Below, piece by piece: positions 34,729 through 44,440 of a stretch of DNA of 64,000 bases (within the stretch, counting starts at the first letter, position 1; the number at the start of each line of letters is the position of its first letter). The stretch is from NCBI GenBank assembly GCA_016709995.1, contig JADJLQ010000001.1, positions 1,584,001 through 1,648,000 on the forward strand, in the 5' to 3' direction. The notes beneath the pieces were generated by a model. It was given only the letters and a program-made list of their open reading frames with translations. It was not told the DNA's origin and did not search any database. Origin of the DNA: Saprospiraceae bacterium (lineage in GTDB: Bacteria > Bacteroidota > Bacteroidia > Chitinophagales > Saprospiraceae). The position numbers and the translations under genes were made by a program.

Positions 34729-37083
34729 TTAGTCCACAAAATTATTTAAAGTATACCAGGCTTCAGAAGACCATAGTGCATGGCCAGTCTCACTATTTAA
34801 ATCAGCCGGTAATCGCAGGTAAATCACATGTTCTTTTTTCATGCCTTTGATATCCAATAATAACCTGGTTCTATCCCCGGAGATATCCAGGTGAGTAATT
34901 TTCAAATTCTCCAAATCCATTTTAGGACCGCCGTAATTGGCTGTTGGCAAATACCACCATTGTTGGATCAAAAAGTCTTCAGCATGGACTTTAGTATTCT
35001 CTTTGATTGGCTCCGTCAATTCAATTTCAAACCCATTTTCCTTGAGGCGAACAGCCAGCATTTCAAAAGTCTTTTTGCCATTGTACTGCATCCTCTGGAG
35101 TCCATATTGTTTTTCCTGCCAGCTCCAGCCTCCTACCATACCTACTCCACCGATGTACAAGGCACCATCCGGCCCCCATCGTAGCCTATTGACTCCTGCC
35201 TCTAATCCTTGAGAAAAACGAAATACAGCCCCCTGGTACTGGCCTTTTATTTTTTCGATAAAATCTCTCTTAATGCCGCCATGCGTCACATCTCCATGGA
35301 GCATCTGTCCTTTGTATGGTCCCTCATGAATCAATACCGGTTCGGATGGTGAATTACCTATTTCATTTTCAGGCAGCCATATCACAGGAGTAGCAACCGG
35401 CGTAGTACTGGGCAATGAATCAGGGAGACCCCAACGCATACCATGATAATCTCCTTTTTTGACATGGATTAGTTTATTTCCTGGTTCCCATTCGCCTTGA
35501 TTGTCTGTTACAAATATTTCATTGTCCACTCCCAGGCCAATACCGTTGGGTGTGCGCAATCCAAAATTGACCCATTCAAAACTTCCATCTTTGGCAATCT
35601 TAATCGTCCTGCCACGATCCGGCTTTTGTTTTTCATAAGACATAAGGCGCATGGCCATAGACAGTGTCACATAAAAAAAACCGTCTTTGTACACCAGGCC
35701 AAAAGCAAATTCGTGAAAGTCGGCCGTTACCCCCCAACCATTGCAAATGGTCTTGTACACATCGATGATGCCGTCACCATCCGTGTCTATGAGCTTTGTG
35801 AGTTCTTGTTTTTGAAGCACATATACTTCTCCGTCTACTACTTCGATGCCCAGCGGTTCAGCCAAACCGGAGGCGATTCGTGTCACCTTGATTTTATTGG
35901 TATCACCGGTCTCTACTCCATCGAGCATATACACGGCACCCATGGCATCCCAGGTAGTCACTAGAAGCCGGCCATCCGGCATAAATGCCAAACCACCTAC
36001 CCTAGGTTTAAACTGAGCCGGGTGAATCGTGCTTACAGTATAACTTGGATGGATGCCTTCAAGGGATGCACCAAAGCCTGGTCTCAATTTTTCTTCTACA
36101 ACCGCACTTTTTGTGCCTGATCCTTCTTTCTTCTGAATATCCGTATCCAGCTTTAATGCCAGAATATAAGCTACCATCTCTTTTAATTCTTTTTCTGCCA
36201 GCTGTGGGTGAGCATTCATCACTGTTGTACCCCATGTACCGGAGCCACCTTGTTTTACTTTGAGCGATAGTCGTTCAATCACTGATTTTTCATTAGGGTA
36301 TTGATTTGCGATTTGTTGAAAGGATGGACCTACAGTCTTGATATCGTATTCGTGACAGGTCATACAATCGCTTTTTTCCATCCAATAACGACCCCGGTGA
36401 TCATACTCAGCTTGTTCGATCGGTGGCACCTGAGGAGGCAAAGCCTCATAAAAATTTAGCACCGTTGTTGAAGCATTTGATTTTAAATGAATGTCACCGT
36501 CTACCCCATGAAATACAATACTGACACCCGGTGGAACTCCAGTAGTTTTAAATATTCTTTGCAGACCAACATTGCCGTTTTCTTTGAAGACAACTTCCGG
36601 CTGCTCTGAAATCATGATGGTATCGTCAGTAGATAGGCCTATTTGGTAGTCCAGTGTAATTCGATTTTGATCAAAATGATAACCTTTGCTGACCACCTGA
36701 GAAGAAATTTGTTTACCCGGCCACGTAACTGACCATTCAGCGAGGTGAAGGCTATCATTAAAATACGCCCGGCCCCAGGAGGTAGGCTGGACATTTTTTT
36801 TATCTGTATAGGCAGCTCCTTCGAGGGTAACACCGCCTTTCCAGGCTTTATAAATCGTGCATCGGGCAAGATCGTAGGCTACAAAACAATCATCATCCAT
36901 CGCCAAGGTAAGCATCCGTGGATTTTTATCTAATACTGACCTGAAAGCCCAGGGATCCATAGCTCTGGTTGGCAAATGTGGGACATTGGATTTACAGGCG
37001 ATCAATATTGAAAAGAACAATACTAATACAATGAGCTTAACCGCCGCTATATGAAAAGAATGATAAATAAATACTTTTTTCAT
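34729..37083 (-). CDS. Lipoprotein with cytochrome c domain and beta-propeller (dehydrogenase-like)
   Basis: 784 residues. Lipobox LIAC near residue 30. A beta-rich N-terminal region (~40-220) is followed by a class I cytochrome c domain with heme motif CMTCH (Cys240, Cys243, His244), VGPSFQQIANQY and a likely axial Met in TVMNAHP. A six-bladed propeller (~350-640) follows with VGGLAFMPDGRLLVTTWD, LAEPLGIEV, DTDGDGIID, LRTPNGIGLG and GVNRLRWGPDGALYIGG, resembling soluble sugar-dehydrogenase or membrane-bound dehydrogenase propellers. Electrons could pass to the respiratory chain through the heme. Its start overlaps the GH51 stop as ATGA, so the two are co-translated. Substrate unproven; a sugar is plausible from context. 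Confidence 0.82.
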   Translation of the reverse strand: MKKVFIYHSFHIAAVKLIVLVLFFSILIACKSNVPHLPTRAMDPWAFRSVLDKNPRMLTLAMDDDCFVAYDLARCTIYKAWKGGVTLEGAAYTDKKNVQPTSWGRAYFNDSLHLAEWSVTWPGKQISSQVVSKGYHFDQNRITLDYQIGLSTDDTIMISEQPEVVFKENGNVGLQRIFKTTGVPPGVSIVFHGVDGDIHLKSNASTTVLNFYEALPPQVPPIEQAEYDHRGRYWMEKSDCMTCHEYDIKTVGPSFQQIANQYPNEKSVIERLSLKVKQGGSGTWGTTVMNAHPQLAEKELKEMVAYILALKLDTDIQKKEGSGTKSAVVEEKLRPGFGASLEGIHPSYTVSTIHPAQFKPRVGGLAFMPDGRLLVTTWDAMGAVYMLDGVETGDTNKIKVTRIASGLAEPLGIEVVDGEVYVLQKQELTKLIDTDGDGIIDVYKTICNGWGVTADFHEFAFGLVYKDGFFYVTLSMAMRLMSYEKQKPDRGRTIKIAKDGSFEWVNFGLRTPNGIGLGVDNEIFVTDNQGEWEPGNKLIHVKKGDYHGMRWGLPDSLPSTTPVATPVIWLPENEIGNSPSEPVLIHEGPYKGQMLHGDVTHGGIKRDFIEKIKGQYQGAVFRFSQGLEAGVNRLRWGPDGALYIGGVGMVGGWSWQEKQYGLQRMQYNGKKTFEMLAVRLKENGFEIELTEPIKENTKVHAEDFLIQQWWYLPTANYGGPKMDLENLKITHLDISGDRTRLLLDIKGMKKEHVIYLRLPADLNSETGHALWSSEAWYTLNNFVD

Positions 37084-39089
37084 AATGATGGAATCCTGAT
37101 TACCTCAAAACTGGATCCAGCTAATTTTAATGTCATTGATCCGTCATGCAGTAAAATGTCTTTTTCATCCGGGACTATTGTGTCTGAGTCTTTAATAGTA
37201 TTGAATGACTGCAAATCTTTGTTGTGTAATGAAATTAATCTTCCGGTTTTTTGACCTACCATTCCTTGCAATTTGATTTCTACATTCACATCTTGTGTCT
37301 GCACATTTACTATTTTCACAATCACTATATGTTGATCTTCATCTACAGAAGCAGTACCATACAAGCCATGCTGCCCCGTCATGTTTTGCCCATTACTTTT
37401 TATAGATAGGGTCTTGGTACCAGTGTTGGTTGCATACATTTTTTGGACATAATAATTGGCTGTCCCAAAGGCAGTCAAATTGTCGAACCAAATGAGATCC
37501 GGGGTCCACTGCCAGCGATTGACATGTGCGAACAAAGGGGCATAGGAGGACATGTAGACTACATCTGCATTGCGTTCAAGTCCCGTCATGAAGGCAGCTT
37601 CGGCTAAAGCACATTCCCAGGTATTACGATTATCAGGACTCACTGTAGCTACACTTTGGGCCGCATACTCACCTGCAAAAATTTTGTATCGGGCACGATC
37701 ATAATTATCATAGCGTCCGGCATTATCCAAAAACCATTGTGGGTTTTTATAATAATGCTCGTCAACAATCTCCGGTTTCAGTTTAGTCAATTCTTTTTCC
37801 GCCGATTCGAATAATTCCCCTTCAGCAAATGGTCCGGTGCCTGATATAATATTCATGTCAGGGTAACTCGATTTTATGGCTTTTGCAAACTGCGCATACC
37901 GTTCGAAATATTCCTGACCCCATTGCTCATTCCCTACACCAATAAACTTCATATTAAATGGATTTGGGTGCCCCATAGCCGATCTGATACTACCCCACTT
38001 ACTGGATATATCACCATTGGCAAACTCAATCAAATCAAGCGCATCCTGAATATATGGGTCTAATTCGTCCATCGGCACAGTCTCACTTGAATTAAACTGG
38101 CATGCCAATCCACAAGAAATAATTGGGACCGGTTCGGCACCTATATCCTCTGCCAATTGGAAATATTCAAAAAATCCCAAACCGAAGGACTGAAAATAAT
38201 CCGGTGCGGGTCTGTGTTTAAACTCCATATTCCAACGATTGATCATCAGCTTCCTATCTTCTACATTTCCAAGCGTTTTTTTCCACTGATAGCGTTCGTC
38301 CAGGGTGCGTCCTTCAACAATACAACCACCCGGAAATCGCATGAACCCCGGTTTCATATCAGCCAATAACTGCACCAAATCTTTCCTCAAACCACCTTTT
38401 CTGCCCTTCCAGGTGTCTTGAGGAAAGACAGAAATATGATCGATATCCAACTGACCCTGGCCTAGGAAATATACATTCAATCGAGCATGCTCCTCCGTTG
38501 AATTGGATTTAATGGTGCCTTCCCATTTTTTCCAAATCGATTCATTTGGCTCCAATTCTACACTTCCCAATATGTGGCCGGAAGTATCTACCAGGTCGGC
38601 TTTGACCCTTACATTACCTGTATTGTTTCTAGCCCAAAAAGAAAAATCATAGGAATCGTTTTGTTTGATACCCATGCCGTCAAAGCCTTCATTTTGAAAA
38701 CCAAAATCGGCACTGGTATCTCGTTTGTCTATCCTAACGTAGCGGGTATTGTTGGGATGGTTTTGTGCATTGCTCATAATAGTGAGTTCATTGATGGTAT
38801 TGAACCTAGTCTCAGGATTTGGCAAATGACGCCAACCCATCCAGGGATATTCAAATTCAAAGGACCGGTTTTTAACCAACTCTGCATACAAACCACCATC
38901 TGCCCCTGAATTGATGTCTTCAAAAAAAATACCAAACATGGTTGGCTGGATTGGGACCAGAGGTGCCTTGGCATCAATGTCGATAGTTATTGTTTGAGTT
39001 GGATTGTCATTTTGTAGAACTCCGCAGGACCAAACAAGACCTGTACTTAATACCATCCATCTAGTCCAGGATTTTATTTTCATATACAA
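37080..39089 (-). CDS. GH51 alpha-L-arabinofuranosidase lipoprotein with carbohydrate-binding-like insert
   Basis: 669 residues. Lipobox VWSC near residue 22. N-terminal block PTMFGIFFEDINSGADGGLYAELVKNRSFEF is the GH51 signature. A carbohydrate-binding-like beta-sandwich (~95-225) is inserted, followed by the catalytic barrel: PGFMRFPGGCIVEG, acid/base Glu388 in VGNEQWG and nucleophile Glu470 in FAGEY, and a C-terminal beta domain. Releases terminal L-arabinofuranose from arabinoxylan or arabinan, acting at the cell surface or in the periplasm. It heads an operon with the cytochrome/propeller and enolase-superfamily genes. The 259 bases upstream hold its leader and the end of the hydrolase gene. 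Confidence 0.92.
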   Translation of the reverse strand: MYMKIKSWTRWMVLSTGLVWSCGVLQNDNPTQTITIDIDAKAPLVPIQPTMFGIFFEDINSGADGGLYAELVKNRSFEFEYPWMGWRHLPNPETRFNTINELTIMSNAQNHPNNTRYVRIDKRDTSADFGFQNEGFDGMGIKQNDSYDFSFWARNNTGNVRVKADLVDTSGHILGSVELEPNESIWKKWEGTIKSNSTEEHARLNVYFLGQGQLDIDHISVFPQDTWKGRKGGLRKDLVQLLADMKPGFMRFPGGCIVEGRTLDERYQWKKTLGNVEDRKLMINRWNMEFKHRPAPDYFQSFGLGFFEYFQLAEDIGAEPVPIISCGLACQFNSSETVPMDELDPYIQDALDLIEFANGDISSKWGSIRSAMGHPNPFNMKFIGVGNEQWGQEYFERYAQFAKAIKSSYPDMNIISGTGPFAEGELFESAEKELTKLKPEIVDEHYYKNPQWFLDNAGRYDNYDRARYKIFAGEYAAQSVATVSPDNRNTWECALAEAAFMTGLERNADVVYMSSYAPLFAHVNRWQWTPDLIWFDNLTAFGTANYYVQKMYATNTGTKTLSIKSNGQNMTGQHGLYGTASVDEDQHIVIVKIVNVQTQDVNVEIKLQGMVGQKTGRLISLHNKDLQSFNTIKDSDTIVPDEKDILLHDGSMTLKLAGSSFEVIRIPSL

Positions 39090-39348
39090 TTTTTAAATTA
39101 AGGATTTCTAAGAGCTATAAAACTAAAGAATTTGTATTACTTCAATTTGGGTAAATACACTTCACAAGATTAACCTTTATACTGACATCAAAAGTTCTGA
39201 GTATTACCTACATTCTCACGACACACATAATCATAGTGAAATTTATACTTTTCCTTTTCATGGCACTGGCTATCCTATTGTCTTTAATTTTAAAGCTGAT
39301 ATACTTTTTTGTCATCTGGATATATTAATTTCACAGAATGTTTCTGCA

Positions 39349-41787
39349 TCAAGGCCAATTAAGATGCTGGTGCAAAAATTTAAAAGTCCCATCATTTCGC
39401 ATGGAATGTCCTCCGTTAAAGAACTCTATTGAAGTCCTATCTCCAAGATTAAACTGGTCATATACATATTTTACCTTGCCATATTCATACGCCACCCACT
39501 CATCCGGCTGCACCAAATCATCATGTCCACGTTCGACCATAAAAGGGCGCGGAAAAATAAGGTAAGCCATCTCAGTATAGCTGAAGGTATTGCCCATATT
39601 AAAATAAGGCATTTCCCACTCCAGGGTATTCATAAAGCTCGCTTTGTAGTGTGTATCTGCCACCTTTCGCGTCCAGTCACCAAAATCACCAGAACATATG
39701 GATAAACAATAGCCTTCCAACACAGATGGCACACGCATCGCTGTTTCACCACCATAACTCAGTCCATAGAATGCAATACGGGATTTATCAACAAAAGGCA
39801 GTGAGGCGAGCCACCGTAGCGTTTGATCATGTTGGGATATTATAAAGGAGAATAAGGTTTTCCTGATGGTATTTGCTTTTCTGTCAAGCCACCTGTACCT
39901 GTCTTCGCCCCGATATGGATTTTGTGGTACATATACGATGAAACCCTGATCAGCCAATTTAGCTGCTACATCATTATAATATGTATTGTTCCCTTCGACG
40001 AGTTCCTGAGGCAGGCCATTGCGTCCATGTTGACAGACTACTACCGGTCGTTGTTCACCCGCCATCAGATCTTTTGGTATCAGGAGTATACCGGCAGCCA
40101 TCAAATGGGGATATACCTCCAACACTACTTCGTATCCGGACCACCGTTCTTTATCATAAATTTTCCGGGTCTGAGGGTTTGGGGGCAGCAGTTTATCCTC
40201 AAATTTTCCGATGATGTCTTCCTGAAAATATTTTCGATAAGCAATAGTTTCTTTAACAAAGTGATCCGGCGAATAATAGGGATGATATGCTTTTGAACTC
40301 CAGGTTCTTTTTTCAAACTCCGGCATCACCTTGTACAGGAAAAATCTGTTACGTTCTTGATCTGAATCACGAACCAGCCCTTGGATATGATCTTCGAGTT
40401 CTTTTACCTGACGGATCTGCCGACCTTTAGGATCAAATGTTTTTCGTTTATCTATAGGTAAATTTTTAGAAATTTTAATGAATGGTGCTTGTACCAGAAG
40501 CTGAGTGAATTGGTTTAAGGCCGCTGTTGATCCATATCGAACTGCTTGATGATCCGGACCGCTCAGGAGATAACATGGTTGGAAGCCTGGCTTTGTCAAA
40601 GCAGGGATGCGATGATACTCCGAATCGACTGAAGCGTAAGATGGTGTACTTAATCTTCCTTTATATCCAGTAAATGGCGAACCACCTATGACACCTGGCG
40701 TTTCAGTGGTCTTTAAGACTTCATCGACGATATCTGGCACTATACTATGCTCTATGACCAAGGAGCGTGGAGCGATTAAAGAAGCAATTTCGGCATCTCC
40801 AAATTCTGAAAGTAATCCGAACACATTGCGATAGATAGGCTCATCCCAAACTTGTTGTCTGGAATTAAAATAGCCGCTGACCAAAGTTGCATCTATCCTT
40901 GTATCGGTCGCTCCGGAATAAAAGGCAATGAGGCCACCTTCATTATATCCAGCAACCCCAATCTTTAGGTCTTTATATTTTGATTGCTTGAACCAATCTA
41001 TAGCTGATATGACCTTATCTACCTCATACCCAATGATATGCTTTCCCATATGAAATGCCTGTCTGTATATCCATTCACGATGCGTTTGCTGCTGCGTTTT
41101 ACCGGCAAACAACAATGATCTGCTTATAAGTACCGGAATCAGCACCTGGTAACCATTTTCTGCGAAATGCCTGGCAAATTGTGATTCAGCAACTATGCCC
41201 GGGGCAAGTCCTGCTAGTTGCTCCGGCGTGTTATCTGCATCTGGGATAGCTATGATGTTTGCCAAAGGCCTGGACTTGGGTTCAAGCAGCAGACCTTCGC
41301 CATAGACATCATTTAATACAGTCCACCTGACTTGATATACTTTGTATTTTGCCGTTTCTGCTACGATCAATGCATCCTCGTTGACAGCAATTCGTTGCAT
41401 CAATATCTTCTGGTTTTCAGCTTCAGGCCCCATGGAATAATTGTGTGGCGGTTTGGTTTTATCTTGCACCCCAATACAACTCATAAAGCGTTGCCGGTTT
41501 GACTCGATTGATTTTTCATAAGCAGAAAAAGAGGACAAATCACGATGCCACATTTTAGCACGATCGTGTACTGAATTGAAAATTTTTTCTTCGATAAATC
41601 GATGTGCTCCATCCAGCATTTTTACAGATAGATCACCTTCGAGGGTCAGTCGTTGGGTACCGGGAAGCACTTCTTCCATGTATTTATATGGAAAATGTAC
41701 ATCCAGTTGTATACCGTTAGGTTGTCCTTGTGTCATCAGGAAGCTTCTAAAAACGAATATCCCAATCACGAAGCATTTAATTTTCAT
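39349..41787 (-). CDS. Tandem alpha/beta hydrolase (acetyl-xylan-esterase-like), first domain degenerate
   Basis: 812 residues with an N-terminal signal peptide. Two alpha/beta-hydrolase domains are visible. The first (~150-430) has its nucleophile elbow as GVAGYNEGG, with Asn282 where Ser is expected. The second (~560-812) has a normal elbow FYGLSYGGE (Ser677), an oxyanion region VVVCQHGRNG, and a terminal His in FNGGHSMRND; the acid is probably in FMVERGHDD. The second domain resembles acetyl xylan esterases and dienelactone hydrolases that strip acyl groups from plant polysaccharides. The first is likely structural or binding. It is encoded upstream of GH51 on the same strand. Confidence 0.82.
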   Translation of the reverse strand: MKIKCFVIGIFVFRSFLMTQGQPNGIQLDVHFPYKYMEEVLPGTQRLTLEGDLSVKMLDGAHRFIEEKIFNSVHDRAKMWHRDLSSFSAYEKSIESNRQRFMSCIGVQDKTKPPHNYSMGPEAENQKILMQRIAVNEDALIVAETAKYKVYQVRWTVLNDVYGEGLLLEPKSRPLANIIAIPDADNTPEQLAGLAPGIVAESQFARHFAENGYQVLIPVLISRSLLFAGKTQQQTHREWIYRQAFHMGKHIIGYEVDKVISAIDWFKQSKYKDLKIGVAGYNEGGLIAFYSGATDTRIDATLVSGYFNSRQQVWDEPIYRNVFGLLSEFGDAEIASLIAPRSLVIEHSIVPDIVDEVLKTTETPGVIGGSPFTGYKGRLSTPSYASVDSEYHRIPALTKPGFQPCYLLSGPDHQAVRYGSTAALNQFTQLLVQAPFIKISKNLPIDKRKTFDPKGRQIRQVKELEDHIQGLVRDSDQERNRFFLYKVMPEFEKRTWSSKAYHPYYSPDHFVKETIAYRKYFQEDIIGKFEDKLLPPNPQTRKIYDKERWSGYEVVLEVYPHLMAAGILLIPKDLMAGEQRPVVVCQHGRNGLPQELVEGNNTYYNDVAAKLADQGFIVYVPQNPYRGEDRYRWLDRKANTIRKTLFSFIISQHDQTLRWLASLPFVDKSRIAFYGLSYGGETAMRVPSVLEGYCLSICSGDFGDWTRKVADTHYKASFMNTLEWEMPYFNMGNTFSYTEMAYLIFPRPFMVERGHDDLVQPDEWVAYEYGKVKYVYDQFNLGDRTSIEFFNGGHSMRNDGTFKFLHQHLNWP

Positions 41788-42040
41788 TCAACCTTTTTTT
41801 ATTATAGTCTTTAAAAATACGAAAAGACTATCTCACAGCAGCCAAATACTCATCATGGCATGTTTAAAAAATTGTATAAAAACAACACCATTTACCCCAA
41901 TCCTAACAGGAGGTCAATCCATGCCGATGCAATTTGTCATCCAGCAATCGCAATTGAAATTAAAGGTCAGTGACTGCACATTTCAAAATAATTATTCCAA
42001 ACCAACGAATTATATTTACAACCCAACTCAAAATCCATCT

Positions 42041-44419
42041 ATGAAAAAATTTATGCTTATCTCCCTTGGCCTGCTCACCTGGTTTACTGAATTAAAGGCC
42101 CAAGATTCTAAATCCTTCCAGGGGTATTTCAATTACACCTATTCTCATAAAGACGGAAAAATCAGTCTGGAAGTAAAAGAACTGGACAAAGAGTTTCTTT
42201 ATGTCACCAGTCTATCTTCCGGGGTAGGATCCAATGATATCGGACTGGATAGAGGTCAGTTAGGCAGAGAACGCATCGTTAAATTTGTACGGGCTGCCAA
42301 CAAACTTTTACTCATTCAGCCCAATTATGACTATAGGGCGATCTCTACCAACGATGCTGAGAAAAAATCTGTCGAAGAAGCTTTTGCCCAATCCGTTCTT
42401 TGGGGTTTTACCATAGACAAAGAAGAAAACGGAATATTGACCATAGACTTGACTCCGCTTCTAATGCAAGATGTGCACGATGTAAGTGGCCGTTTAGAAT
42501 CCACCCAGCAAGGCTCTTATCGGCTCGATCCATCCCGGAGTGCCATCGCCATGGAGCGCACTAAAAATTTCCCCAAAAACTCTGAATTTGATGTAATGCT
42601 CACCTTCACCGGCAAGCCTGCCGGAAGTTATATCAGGAGCGTAGTGCCGAGCCCGGAGGCAGTGACCGTGCATGAGCATCACTCCTTTGTAGAGTTGCCT
42701 GACCATGGATATAAAACCAGGAAATTTGATCCGAGAACAGGGTTTTTCAATATATCCTATTTCGATTACGCAACACCCATCTCTGAGCCAATCAATAAAA
42801 TGCTTACAGTAAGGCATCGTCTGGCTAAAAAAGATCCTGGTGCACCAAGCAGCGAAGCTATTGAACCCATCATTTATTACCTGGATCCCGGGTGTCCGGA
42901 ACCGATCAAATCAGCGTTGATGGAAGGAGCTGCCTGGTGGAATCAAGCCTTTGAAGACGCCGGATATATCAATGCCTTCCAGGTAAAGGTATTGCCAGAA
43001 GATGTCGATCCATTAGATGTGCGATACAATGTCATCCAATGGGTGCATCGAAGTACACGGGGTTGGTCGTATGGAAGTACTGTGACCGACCCACGAACCG
43101 GAGAAATCATCAAAGGACATGTATCACTTGGTTCATTGAGGGTAAGACAGGACTATTTGATTGCGCAGGGCATGGCTTCGCCATTTGAGGATGATGATCT
43201 GAATACAGCACCAATGACGGACCTTGCGCTTGCCCGCCTAAGGCAACTCGCTGCACACGAAGTAGGTCATACTTTGGGCCTGTCTCATAACTATGCATCC
43301 AGCTATAATGATCGCGCCTCGGTGATGGACTATCCTCATCCGGTGATTGACTTTAAAGACGGGAAGGTTGATTTTTCTAACGCGTATGATATTGGTATTG
43401 GTGCATGGGATAAAAGAGCCATCCTGTGGGGATATCAGGATTTTCCTGCCGGTACTGATGAAAACCCGCAACTCATTCGCATCATGCAAGAGACCATTGA
43501 TCAAGGATGGAAATATCTCTCAGACCAGGATGGCAGGCCCGCAGGGAGCGCTCACGCTTATACACACCTATGGGACAATGGCAGCAACGCTGTCGACGAA
43601 CTAAATCGAATGATGAAAGTGAGAATACAAGCTTTAAACCAATTTGGTGTAAACACTATCAGGACGGGCGAGCCCATGGCAATCCTCGAAAATCTTTTGG
43701 TACCCTTATACCTCAGTCATCGCTACCAGGTGGAAGCTGTGTCCAAATGGATCGGAGGTGTAGATTACAATTATGCTTTGAAAGGGGATGGTCAGACAAC
43801 TAATATGATGTTGACTGCGGACAAACAAGCCTCGGCATTAAACAGCATATTGCAAAGTATCAGCCCGGCGGAACTGGCATTGCCAGAACGCATCATTCAA
43901 TTGATTCCTCCACAGCCCCTGGGATACAGTCGGGATCGGGAAAACTTTGAATCCAATACCGGACTTACTTTTGACCCCCTATCTGCTGCGGAGGCTATGA
44001 CCACCTACACCCTGGGATTTTTACTAAACAGTGAGCGGCTCATGCGGATCGTAGAACAAAATGCCCGGGATGCCAGCCATTTGAGTTTGCTGAGTTACCT
44101 TCAGACGATTCATATTAAAATCGGCGGTTACGTGGCTGTGAATGGTCTGCAGCAGGAAATAAAATTGAATACTGAAAGGGTGTACATCCAAAAAGTATTG
44201 TCATTATTGGCAGATACAAATCTCCCTTCATCCGTAATCGCCCCTACGGGTAAATTTATTTCAGCCCTTGAAGCTCAGGTAAATAGCAGCAGTTCGATTC
44301 AAGGCACTTATATTTTGTCGCTGATAAAAAAATTCAAAGCTGATCCTTCGAGTTTTATTATACCCTCATCAGTTAAAATGCCGGATGGGTCGCCGATCGG
44401 GTGTTGGAGTGAAAATTAA
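42041..44419 (+). CDS. Large exported zinc metalloprotease (DUF5117/DUF4953 metzincin)
   Basis: 792 residues from ATG 42041, which opens a clear signal peptide (KKFMLISLGLLTW, cleavage near LKAQ). The reading frame stays open upstream, antisense to the divergent hydrolase, but that extension is not protein-like. N-terminal region (~30-190) matches DUF5117/DUF5118-type sequence (GVGSNDIGLDRGQLG, ERTKNFPKNSEFDV). The catalytic site is HEVGHTLGLSHN near residue 405, a metzincin HExxHxxGxxH, followed by the Met-turn ASVMDYPHP. The C-terminal DUF4953-like domain covers ~450-790. A secreted or periplasmic protease; target unknown. Confidence 0.9.
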   Translation: MKKFMLISLGLLTWFTELKAQDSKSFQGYFNYTYSHKDGKISLEVKELDKEFLYVTSLSSGVGSNDIGLDRGQLGRERIVKFVRAANKLLLIQPNYDYRAISTNDAEKKSVEEAFAQSVLWGFTIDKEENGILTIDLTPLLMQDVHDVSGRLESTQQGSYRLDPSRSAIAMERTKNFPKNSEFDVMLTFTGKPAGSYIRSVVPSPEAVTVHEHHSFVELPDHGYKTRKFDPRTGFFNISYFDYATPISEPINKMLTVRHRLAKKDPGAPSSEAIEPIIYYLDPGCPEPIKSALMEGAAWWNQAFEDAGYINAFQVKVLPEDVDPLDVRYNVIQWVHRSTRGWSYGSTVTDPRTGEIIKGHVSLGSLRVRQDYLIAQGMASPFEDDDLNTAPMTDLALARLRQLAAHEVGHTLGLSHNYASSYNDRASVMDYPHPVIDFKDGKVDFSNAYDIGIGAWDKRAILWGYQDFPAGTDENPQLIRIMQETIDQGWKYLSDQDGRPAGSAHAYTHLWDNGSNAVDELNRMMKVRIQALNQFGVNTIRTGEPMAILENLLVPLYLSHRYQVEAVSKWIGGVDYNYALKGDGQTTNMMLTADKQASALNSILQSISPAELALPERIIQLIPPQPLGYSRDRENFESNTGLTFDPLSAAEAMTTYTLGFLLNSERLMRIVEQNARDASHLSLLSYLQTIHIKIGGYVAVNGLQQEIKLNTERVYIQKVLSLLADTNLPSSVIAPTGKFISALEAQVNSSSSIQGTYILSLIKKFKADPSSFIIPSSVKMPDGSPIGCWSEN

Positions 44420-44440
44420 TTTAAAAAGCAGTTTGTATTA

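Noticed and set aside
35497..35964. 155-codon plus-strand frame opposite the cytochrome/propeller gene
   Set aside because: Lies fully inside a well-supported coding region on the other strand; no motif of its own.
41576..42040. Upstream in-frame extension of the metzincin gene
   Set aside because: It runs antisense into the divergent hydrolase gene and precedes a clear signal peptide at 42041; the extension is chance open frame.
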